NCBI GenBank assembly: GCA_026770585.1
Contig: MU647431.1
Span: 76,675-87,656, forward strand
Source: Baffinella frigidus
Taxonomy: Eukaryota > Cryptophyceae > Cryptomonadales > Baffinellaceae
Reading direction: 5' to 3'
DNA: 10,982 nt
The notes beneath the pieces were generated by a model. It saw only the letters and a list, made by a program, of their open reading frames with translations, did no database searches and was not told where the DNA came from. A program made the position numbers and the translations under genes. Below, piece after piece: positions 5,837-10,942 of the stretch. How positions within the stretch are numbered: position 1 is the first letter of the stretch; each line of letters begins with the position of its first letter.

Positions 5837-6208
5837 CCTTTACAAGCTGCAGAATAGTACTTTAGACGTGACCGGGAGCAATCAAAAGTTGACACCCTTG
5901 CAAAATCCTGGAACCCAGGATTCCCTAAGTTCATAAGTTGACATATCCACAGGATTCCGCCCAAAGTTGACAGAGTTGACTTTTGCGATTGGTTCCCTCA
6001 CAGGATTATCGTAGAATTCGCCCCCCTTGAATTCTGGTGTGATTTTCAATATTTATCTGAAATTTTTAGGGTGGGGTCTAATTTCGAACGGGGTGGTTCT
6101 GGAGAATTCTCCAGAACCGCCCTCTGTAGGTATTTGGGGGTGGGTTTTGGTTTCCTGTTCTTCCTCTTCTCGTCCGATCCCCTCATTCCCTTTCCCCTCC
6201 CGTGGAGG
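5837..6208. promoter_or_regulatory. Intergenic region between divergent gene starts, with palindromes
   Basis: It separates the minus-strand ATG (5836) from the plus-strand ATG (6209), so it could hold both promoters. A CCAAT box on minus is at 5992-5988, about 150 bp upstream of the minus ATG. A pyrimidine tract (6153-6200) precedes the plus ATG. AAGTTGAC occurs three times (5886-5893, 5935-5942, 5963-5970) and the related AGTTGAC at 5974-5980. Hairpins are AATCCTGG-AAC-CCAGGATT (5904-5922) and the palindrome at 6095-6118. Promoter function is inference. Confidence 0.35.
6095..6118. repeat. Perfect 24-bp palindrome
   Basis: GGTTCTGGAGAA is followed by its exact complement, centred on the EcoRI-type GAATTC. 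With one mismatch the arms extend to GGGG and CCC. Two further GAATTC sites lie at 6014 and 6030. Cruciform or dimeric-protein binding is conceivable. Confidence 0.9.
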
Positions 6209-6262
6209 ATGGGGAACCAGCTCGCCTCCTGCTTCGACGAGGTGCCGGCGCTCATGAGGGAG
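6209..6262 (+). CDS. Putative first exon starting MGNQLASC (N-myristoylation-type start)
   Basis: ATG at 6209 opens MGNQLASCFDEVPALMRE. All 18 third codon positions to 6262 are G or C, which is strongly coding-like in this AT/GC-mixed region. MGNxxxSC-like starts are typical of proteins N-myristoylated on Gly2 and palmitoylated on a nearby Cys; that reading is inference. A phase-0 donor, GAG|GTCGCC, lies at 6263, otherwise the frame runs to TAG at 6305-6307 through less coding-like sequence. If spliced to the plus-strand exon at 6606-6707 it would stay in frame, leaving a 343-bp intron that holds an opposite-strand exon-like island and telomere-like repeats. The family is not recognised. Confidence 0.4.
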
Positions 6263-6329
6263 GTCGCCCCCGCTCCTCCGCACGCTCAATTCCAAAATGC
6301 TTCTTAGCGCATGAACCTTTGCGACTCAC

Positions 6330-6431
6330 GTCTGCCTCGGAAGTAGGTTGCAACAGCATCTTCAACCGTTTCTCTTCTGCATCCTCAATGAGTTTCCGTG
6401 TGCCCTGCTCTCCCAGTCGCGTGATGATTTC
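6330..6431 (-). other. Exon-like island, 102 bp, minus strand
   Basis: On the minus strand GGTTTAG|GAAATC (acceptor) opens EIITRLGEQGTRKLIEDAEE, continuing KRLKMLLQPTSEAD, and ends at a consensus donor GAC|GTGAGT (6329). It is exactly 34 codons in phase 0. The charged, helix-like composition is protein-like, whereas the plus-strand reading is Ser/Phe-rich as expected of an antisense shadow. The acceptor lies inside a TTTAGGG-like tract. No partner exons are seen on this strand within reach, since the next minus-strand coding region (5836) has its own start. It may be a transplanted exon fragment or an exon of a nested gene. No family is recognised. Confidence 0.45.
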
Positions 6432-6490
6432 CTAAACCCCTAAACCCCCAAACCCAAACCCAACATCGACCCAAAACCCTGAACCCTGAA
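6432..6490 (-). repeat. Short degenerate CCCTAAA tract
   Basis: CCTAAACCCCTAAACCCCC and then CCCAAACCCAACAT and ACCCTGAACCCTGAA lie on plus, i.e. TTTAGGG-like on minus. Its first units supply the apparent splice acceptor of the minus-strand exon at 6330-6431. Confidence 0.8.
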
Positions 6491-6605
6491 GCCGCTATCC
6501 ATCCTTTGTAGCGGCAGCCTCCCCCCCACATGCTACGCAGCGATTCATCCTGGTGGTCGCAATCCACGCGGCAAACCAACGTCCCCCCTCCCCGCCGCCG
6601 CGCAG

Positions 6606-6707
6606 GGCAACGCACCGGACAGACCGCTCCCGCCGGCGTACACGCTTGCCAGCAACAAGGGCACCTTGCGGCACGACCGGGACGCGTATGAGCGCATCGA
6701 GCACAGC
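6606..6707 (+). CDS. Exon-like island, 102 bp, plus strand
   Basis: A pyrimidine tract and CCGCGCAG|GGC acceptor (6604-6605) are followed by 34 open phase-0 codons and the donor AGC|GTGTGA at 6708. The peptide begins GNAPDRPLPPAYTLASNKG and continues TLRHDRDAYERIEHS. About 30 of 34 third positions are G or C, clearly higher than in any minus-strand frame. It could be exon 2 of the gene starting at 6209, since phases match. It is followed directly by telomere-like repeats (6722-6945), where no further exon is seen, so the gene is partial or broken. The family is not recognised. Confidence 0.45.
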
Positions 6708-6721
6708 GTGTGAGCTCCATA

Positions 6722-6945
6722 CCCGAAACCTCAACCCTTAAACCCCTGAACCCAAACCTAAACCTTAACCTAAACATAAACCCTGAACTCTAAACAACAA
6801 ACCCTCAACAATAAACGGAAATAATAAACCAGAACCCCTAAACCCTGAACCCTACCCTAAACCCTATACCCTAAACCCTAAACTCTGAACCCTAAACTCT
6901 GAACCCTAAACCCTAAACCTTCTAAAATCCTAAACCCTGTAATCA
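6722..6945 (-). repeat. Degenerate CCCTAAA-type tract
   Basis: Many CCCTAAA, CCCTGAA, CTCTAAA and CCTAAAC units occur with irregular spacing, most regular at 6837-6910. The C-rich strand is on plus. There is no coding signal. Confidence 0.85.
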
Positions 6946-7165
6946 ACAAGCGCTCCAGCATTCAAAGGCACGTGTTTTGATCCTGCGACAAACCCCCGAT
7001 TTTGAAAAAAAATCCGTTCCTCCAGCAAACCGTAGCAGCTTAAAAGGGGTCGTCCGAAGGACAAAAACTCTTTTATTCATTCCATAATTCCCTACGGTAG
7101 GAAAATCCCTGGGGACCTAGGAATTTCCTACGGGGTGAATAGATGGCGCATGCTGTGAGGTCTGG
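6946..7165. repeat. Unremarkable stretch containing a small fold-back (about 7085-7140)
   Basis: AATTCCCTACGGTAGGAAAA (7087-7106) is followed by CCTAGGAATTTCCTACGGGG. These pair imperfectly and contain the CCTACGGTAGG core at 7091-7101 with a nearby CCTAGG. The rest (6946-7080) shows a CACGTG at 6971 and an A-run but no gene. Confidence 0.6.
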
Positions 7166-7488
7166 GGATTTCCTTGATTCCTGGTACAAACCCAAGGGCG
7201 TGGAACCCCTATGATAAGCTGCTACGGATTGCTGGTGGGGGGGGCGGGTCTCACGGCGGCCTAGGGTTTAGGGTTTAGGGTTTGACTTCCCTCTGCGGAA
7301 AATCCGGAAGAATCAAACAGTGAGAATACTTCACTTCGGAGGGGCTGGTTAATGCCAAAAGCTTCCGCCGGATTTTCCGCAGAGGGAAATCAGGCCGCCG
7401 TGAGACCCGCCCCCCCCACCAGCAATCCGTAGAAGCTTATCATTGGGTTTCCACGCCCTTGGGTTTGTACCAGGAATCAAGGAAATCC
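7166..7488. repeat. 323-bp inverted repeat with unequal arms
   Basis: The left arm 7166-7307 (142 bp) pairs with the right arm 7368-7488 (121 bp). After removing 21 bp from the left arm the arms align end to end with four mismatches, including equal 8-base G and C runs. The 60-bp centre is unpaired. The arms contain no convincing gene. The right end abuts a G-run (7489-7501). Confidence 0.92.
7263..7283 (+). repeat. (TTTAGGG)3 insertion in one arm
   Basis: Exactly three AGGGTTT units sit between GGCGGCCT and GACTTCCCTC in the left arm. The right arm has the complement of GGCGGCCT joined directly to GATTTCCCTC. The units are perfect, unlike the degenerate tracts nearby. Confidence 0.92.
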
Positions 7489-7601
7489 GGGGGGGGGGGG
7501 GTGCTGACTTTTGGCGTGTTTCCCGGGTGAGAATCAACTTTTGGACCGGCCCCCACACGTCGGGACGTTTCCGCTCGTTTGGGAAGGGCCGGTTTTTACC
7601 G

Positions 7602-7679
7602 TTAGGGTGTAGGGTGCAGGGTGCAGGGTGTAGGGTGTAGGGTGTAGGGTGTAGGGTGTAGGGTGTAGGGTGTAGGGGT
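7602..7679 (+). repeat. GGGTGTA/GGGTGCA heptamer array
   Basis: About eleven 7-bp units run GTTAGGGTGTAGGGTGCAGGG and so on, ending TGTAGGGGTT. The G-rich strand is on plus. It is a variant of the TTTAGGG register with T-to-G and T-to-C changes. Confidence 0.92.
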
Positions 7680-7751
7680 TACAGAAAGCGAACTGGACCA
7701 GCTCGAGAAAGTGAACTGAATCATGCAGAGCTGGTAGCCCTCAATCTAGAT

Positions 7752-7997
7752 CCTAAACCCTGAGCCCTGAACCCCAAATCCTGAACCCTGAACCCTGAAC
7801 CCTGAACCCCAAATCCTGAACCCTGAACCCTGAACCCTGAACCCTGAACCCTGATCCCTGATCCCTGAACCCTGAACCCTGATCCCTGAACCCTGTACCC
7901 TGAACCCTGAACCCTGAACCCCGAATCCTGAACACTCAACACTCAACACTCGACACTCAACACTCAACACTCGACACTCAACACTCAACACTCAACC
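7752..7997 (-). repeat. CCCTGAA array passing into CACTCAA array
   Basis: It starts CCTAAACCCTGAGCC and becomes regular CCCTGAA with CCCTGAT, CCCCAAAT and CCCTGTA variants to about 7928, then CACTCAA/CACTCGA units to 7997. The 7-bp period is retained across the switch. The open frames seen on minus are a consequence of the repeat. Confidence 0.93.
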
Positions 7998-8007
7998 CTG
8001 AATGTCC

Positions 8008-8432
8008 CGCAGAGGAGGGAGAGGAGGGGGTGCGCAACCCTGAACCCTGAACCATGCACCATGCACCATGCACCATGAACCATGAACCCTGAACCCTGAA
8101 CCCTGAACCATGCACCATGCACCATGAACCATGAACCCTGAACCATGCACCATGAACCATGAACCATGCACCATGCACCATGCACCATGAACCATGAACC
8201 CTGAACCATGCACCATGAACCATGCACCATGCACCATGCACCATGCACCATAAACCCTGAACCATGAACCATGAACCATGCACCATGCACCATGAACCAT
8301 GAACCATGCACCATGCACCATGCACCATGAACCCTGAACCCTGAACCCTGAACCATGCACCATGAACCCTGCACCATGAACCCTGAACCCTGAACCCTTG
8401 CCTCGCAGAGGAGGGAGAGGGGGGGGGGCGCA
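8008..8432. repeat. CCATGCA/CCATGAA/CCCTGAA heptamer array between direct repeats
   Basis: The array (8036-8399) mixes ACCATGC, ACCATGA and ACCCTGA units in blocks, all in one 7-bp register. It is bracketed by direct copies of CGCAGAGGAGGGAGAGG (8008-8024, 8404-8420), each followed by a G-rich run and GCGCA. On minus all three frames are open for over 120 codons with repeats of the type MVHGAWC; I do not call these genes. Confidence 0.93.
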
Positions 8433-8436
8433 CAGA

Positions 8437-8499
8437 GACGACGAGTGGATCCGAGGACGCGACGCGGGGGCGGAAAGCGAAGACCTTATCGTCCGCAGG
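8437..8499 (+). other. Exon-like unit, copy 1 of 3
   Basis: Twenty-one codons read DDEWIRGRDAGAESEDLIVR followed by R and the donor AGG|GTAAGC. Homologous units are at 8711-8773 and 8962-9024. Differences among the three are mostly synonymous or conservative (I/V, E/D). A possible acceptor is GACGAG|TGG, which would make an 18-codon symmetric phase-0 exon. The function is unknown. After the donor come a C-run and the MITE at 8516. Confidence 0.4.
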
Positions 8500-8515
8500 G
8501 TAAGCCCCCCCCTAG

Positions 8516-8674
8516 CACACAGCGGACTTCGAAGGGATTTTCGAGCGCTGAGAGCCCGAGTTTCCGTTACCTTATCCGTGGGAACCCCCCCATGTCCCTA
8601 CGGGTTACCTACTGTAGGGTCCTCGGTCTTATCGCTTAGGGGTTATTCAAACTCTCTTTGAAGTCCGCTGTGTG
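8516..8674. mobile_element. 159-bp MITE, CACACAGCGG family, copy A
   Basis: Perfect 15-bp ends CACACAGCGGACTTC (8516-8530, 8660-8674) extend with mismatches. The interior matches 10497-10656 through much of its length, including CGAGTTTCCGTTACCTTATC, TACGGGTTACCTAC and GGTCTTATCGCTTA. It contains CCTACTGTAGG at 8608-8618. It encodes nothing. Confidence 0.9.
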
Positions 8675-8710
8675 GCTTATCTCCGCAAAAGTGGTAATTA
8701 ATTGCTTTTG
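8675..8710 (+). repeat. Spacer shared by exon-like units
   Basis: ATCTCCGC-AAAGTG-TAATTAATTGC before copy 2 recurs at about 8930-8961 before copy 3. It makes the units part of a tandem duplication of period 274 and 251 bp rather than isolated exons. Confidence 0.8.
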
Positions 8711-8773
8711 GATGACGAGTGGGTCCGAGGACGCGACGCGGGGGCGGAAAGCGACGACCTCATCGTCTGCAGG
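8711..8773 (+). other. Exon-like unit, copy 2 of 3
   Basis: It reads DDEWVRGRDAGAESDDLIVC followed by R; the donor position is AGG|GTGACC, weaker than the GTAAGC of copies 1 and 3. A different fold-back element (8784-8922) follows at the place where copies 1 and 3 have the CACACAGCGG MITE. Confidence 0.4.
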
Positions 8774-8783
8774 GTGACCACCC

Positions 8784-8922
8784 CCACTTAGCAGCCACCG
8801 GGGGCTTCACGGATACAGTCCATCTAAACGATGTATACCAGAATCTTATCCATTGCCCTGGAATTCTACCCGTGTTTCCCCCGGATATCCGGGGGGGGAG
8901 GAACTCGGTCGCTGCTAAGTGG
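8784..8922. mobile_element. 139-bp TIR element with CCACTTAGCAGC ends
   Basis: The ends 8784-8798 and 8908-8922 pair over 15 bp with one mismatch. The interior holds the palindrome CCGGATATCCGG (8881-8892) in C/G runs. It has no CCTACNGTAGG core and no relative in the window. Confidence 0.8.
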
Positions 8923-8961
8923 ATACCTAATCTCCGCGAAAGTGTTAATTAATTGCTTTTG

Positions 8962-9024
8962 GATGACGAGTGGGTCCGAGGACGCGACGCGGGGGCGGAC
9001 AGCGAAGACCTCATCGTTCTCAGG
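8962..9024 (+). other. Exon-like unit, copy 3 of 3
   Basis: It reads DDEWVRGRDAGADSEDLIVL followed by R and the donor AGG|GTAAGC. It is followed by a C-run, a CA dinucleotide run and the truncated MITE at 9041. Shorter matches to the unit's end (GTCCGCAGAGTAAGCCCC) are at about 9132 and 9340. Confidence 0.4.
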
Positions 9025-9040
9025 GTAAGCCCCCCCCACA

Positions 9041-9124
9041 CACACAGCGGACTTCGAAGGGATTTTGAATCACCCCTAAGCGATAAGACCTAGGACCCTA
9101 CGGTAGGAAACCCGTAGGGGCATA
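9041..9124. mobile_element. Truncated MITE of the CACACAGCGG family, reverse orientation
   Basis: It begins CACACAGCGGACTTCGAAGG and continues as the reverse complement of the right half of copy A (CACCCCTAAGCGATAAGACC; core CCTACGGTAGG at 9097-9107; CCCGTAGGGGCATA). The other half is missing, and GTCCGCAGAGTAAGCC follows. Confidence 0.82.
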
Positions 9125-9156
9125 CATTATTGTCCGCAGAGTAAGCCCCTCCCTAT

Positions 9157-9226
9157 CAGAGAAAGAGCGAGCGAGCGAGAGAGAGAGAGAGCGAGAGAGA
9201 GCAAAAGAGCGAGTCAGAGAGAGAAT
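9157..9226 (+). repeat. GA/GAGC-rich microsatellite
   Basis: AGAGAAAGAGCGAGCGAGCG is followed by long (GA)n with GAGC interruptions to about 9226. It is purely low complexity and ends abruptly at AATAACCTG. Confidence 0.9.
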
Positions 9227-9339
9227 AACCTGTGGTCGTCTCGGGGCGAGCGGGGAACTCCATTCAGGGGTAAGGTGCGAGGGCTGGTGGACGTATCTCT
9301 CAGCCACCACGTCCAACGCCTGCCAATTTCGGGTTTCGG

Positions 9340-9395
9340 GTCCGCAGAGTAAGCCCCTCCCTATCGCCACACGGTGGGCTTTGAGGGAAATTTTC
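9340..9395 (+). repeat. Diverged donor-like motif plus CACACAGCGG-type terminus
   Basis: GTCCGCAGAGTAAGCCCC and CTATC are followed by GCCACACGGTGGGCTTTGAG and GGAAATTTTC, a diverged version of the MITE end GCCACACAGCGGACTTCGAA. No matching right end is seen. The interval 9230-9340 shows nothing else recognisable. Confidence 0.55.
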
Positions 9396-9498
9396 ACCAG
9401 TTTCGACCAGAGATCTGCTCGCAGTTTCGGTGGATAAGATGTGTTTGTACCGAGCGATTCTTAGTAAGTACCGCGCATGGACCGAGCTGTGGTCGTAT

Positions 9499-9800
9499 CT
9501 TCTTCTTCTTCTTGATTACTCTCGATGCAGGTCCTAAATGAGGCCCTTGAGCCTTGGTCGTATGGTCGTGTGCGGTTCAATTGGCGGCGCCGCCACCAAA
9601 AGTGGCGGCGCCGCCAATTTAAAAACGAATTTACCGCGTCTTAGGTTAATGGGCCGACTTTTGACGAAAGTTGACTTTTGACGTAGTATTTTCATTTCCG
9701 GTGCGGGCTCGTTCTTGAGGCTCATAGACATTGTATCACTCCACTCAAGGCTCAAGGGCCTTTCTAGGACCTGTATCGAGAGTAATAAAGAAGAAGAAGT
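9499..9800. repeat. 302-bp fold-back element
   Basis: The outer arms (about 9499-9556 and 9744-9800) pair over roughly 57 bp from (CTT)n through ATTACTCTCGAT and CAGGTCCTA to GGCCCTTGAGCCTTG, with a few mismatches and one indel. Inside lies a perfect GC-rich palindrome (9579-9619) and the direct pair GACTTTTGACG/AAAGTTGACTTTTGACG (9655-9681). GTGCGGTTCAA occurs at 9570-9580 and just outside the right arm at 9799-9809. Confidence 0.85.
9579..9619. repeat. GC-rich palindrome nested in the fold-back element
   Basis: Perfect 18-bp arms AATTGGCGGCGCCGCCAC (9579-9596) and complement (9602-9619) flank CAAAA. Each arm contains GGCGGCGCCGCC, itself a perfect palindrome, so alternative folded forms are possible. 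Confidence 0.9.
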
Positions 9801-9833
9801 GCGGTTCAACTTGCTGCCTGCATAACTAACATA

Positions 9834-9890
9834 ACCCGTAGGTCATACAATTGTGCCAATTGTATGACCTACGGGTCGCCCTACGGTAGG
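9834..9890. repeat. 20-bp-arm palindrome followed by CCTACGGTAGG
   Basis: ACCCGTAGGTCATACAATTG (9834-9853) and its exact complement (9857-9876) flank TGC. The core CCTACGGTAGG follows at 9880-9890, outside the stem. ACCCGTAGG is also present next to the core in the MITE copies. Confidence 0.9.
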
Positions 9891-9980
9891 AGGTGGCTAG
9901 CAAATTCTTGTGGGTGTGGCCTATCTATGATAGATGGACGGCTTATTCGGACGTGACGGTAGTAACTTTTTGTAGTTATG

Positions 9981-10000
9981 CGGGTTTCAGCTGAAACCCG
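9981..10000. repeat. Perfect 20-bp palindrome
   Basis: CGGGTTTCAG is followed by its exact complement, centred on CAGCTG. It immediately precedes the first copy of the segmental duplication. Confidence 0.9.
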
Positions 10001-10001
10001 A

Positions 10002-10209
10002 TTCAACCCACTCGGTGGGCAACCAGGGTTTCGTTGACCCCGGATTCCGGGGTGTTGCGTGACCAATTTGCATAAGAATTATCCTCAAGTCAATAATTAG
10101 AATTGTCCTCACGCTGAACCCCGTGCCTGGAATTATATTTCTGTGAAACCTGAGTTTTTGTTTCTTGGAACAGTGATAGGATCACGCATACATCCACAGA
10201 CATCCATGA
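10002..10209 (+). repeat. Segmental duplication, first copy (empty site)
   Basis: 10003-10090 matches 10263-10350 with about five differences, and 10175-10209 matches the two flanks of the MITE at 10497. The middle parts differ. This copy reads GCATACATCCACAG without interruption. Confidence 0.85.
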
Positions 10210-10255
10210 ACTTATCTCAGAAAACGAGTTTTAGAACTCGTTTTCTGAGATAAGT
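10210..10255. repeat. 46-bp palindrome with 21-bp perfect arms
   Basis: The arms start ACTTATCTCAGAAAACGAG (10210-10230) and pair exactly with 10235-10255; the loop is TTAG. The terminus TTATCTCAGA equals that of the 160-bp palindrome at 3391. It lies exactly at the junction of the two segmental copies. Confidence 0.92.
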
Positions 10256-10267
10256 GTGCAGTTCAAC

Positions 10268-10405
10268 CCACTCGGTGGACAGCAAGGGTTTCGTTGACCC
10301 CGGATTCCGGGGTGTTGCGTAACCAATCTGCATAAGAATTATCCTCAAGTTGATTATCTTCAGGTAGGTTCACTTTTGATGAAAGGTTCGTAGTCCACCG
10401 TGTGG
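10268..10405. repeat. 138-bp element with diverged CCACACGGTGGAC ends
   Basis: The left CCACTCGGTGGACAGCAAGG and, on minus, the right CCACACGGTGGACTACGAAC pair imperfectly over about 24 bp. These ends resemble the CACACAGCGG MITE termini, so this may be an older related element. The left half is shared with 10003-10090. Confidence 0.55.
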
Positions 10406-10495
10406 TTGCTGCATGCAGAAATACTCGCTGAAACCCTTTGTGGAGTGGCCCGTGCTGCAATTCATTTTCTTTGAACATTGATAGGATCATGCATA

Positions 10496-10658
10496 CCACA
10501 CAGCGGGCTACGAAGGGATTTTCGGGCACTCAGTGCCCGAGTTTCCGTTACCTTATCCGTAGGAACCCCCCTATGCCCCTACGGGTTACCTACCGTAGGG
10601 TCGTAGGTCTTATCGCTTAAAGGTTATTCAGAAATGCCTTCGAAGTCCGCTGTTTGGC
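10496..10658. mobile_element. MITE of the CACACAGCGG family, copy B, inserted in the duplicated segment
   Basis: The ends CCACACAGCGG (10496) and CCGCTGTTTGG (to 10657) are inverted repeats with one mismatch. The interior carries the perfect 9-bp stem TCGGGCACT/AGTGCCCGA (10522-10540) and CCTACCGTAGG (10589-10599). The flanks GATAGGATCATGCATA and CATCCACAGACATCCATGA are contiguous in the first copy (10175-10209), which identifies the inserted DNA as about 163 bp. The target-site duplication is unclear (possibly CCA). Non-coding. Confidence 0.9.
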
Positions 10659-10739
10659 CATCCACAGACATCCATGACCGAGGGCTTCCTGCGTTTGAAT
10701 CCTGAACGTTTGAATCCTGAATCTTAAAACCTAATAATC

Positions 10740-10905
10740 ACTAACCCCTAAACCCTACGCCCTAAACCCTCAACACTACACCCTGCACCCTAAACCCTAA
10801 ACACTAAACCCTGCACCCTCAAAACAAACCCCAAACCCCAAAACCCAACCCCCAAAACCCAAAAACCATAAACCAAACCCCAAAACCAAACTCCAAAACC
10901 CCAAC
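10740..10905 (-). repeat. Degenerate CCCTAAA tract grading into CCCCAAAA
   Basis: ACCCCTAAACCCTACGCCC, CCCTAAACCCTCAACAC and CCCTGCACCCTAAACC give way to CAAACCCCAAACCCCAAAAC. The C-rich strand is on plus. A short GTTTGAATCCTGAA direct repeat lies just before (10693-10722). Confidence 0.85.
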
Positions 10906-10941
10906 TCTAGGCATTAGACGTGGTAGCAGAGCCATATATCC

Positions 10942-10942
<1 letters not shown>

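Noticed and set aside
6385-6777. 130-codon minus-strand open frame opposite the exon at 6606-6707
   Set aside because: The plus-strand frame has about 30 of 34 GC third positions and proper splice signals; the minus frame is its shadow and continues into telomere-like repeats.
7721-8433. Long minus-strand open frames with peptides of the MVHGAWC and FRVQGSG type
   Set aside because: All three frames are open because the DNA is a 7-bp repeat without stop codons in that register. The peptide period equals the DNA repeat and there is no gene-like context.
10702-10905. True chromosome-end telomere
   Set aside because: The CCCTAAA units are degenerate and mixed with other units and with C-runs. 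A functional telomere would be long and regular, so this is interstitial or subtelomeric.
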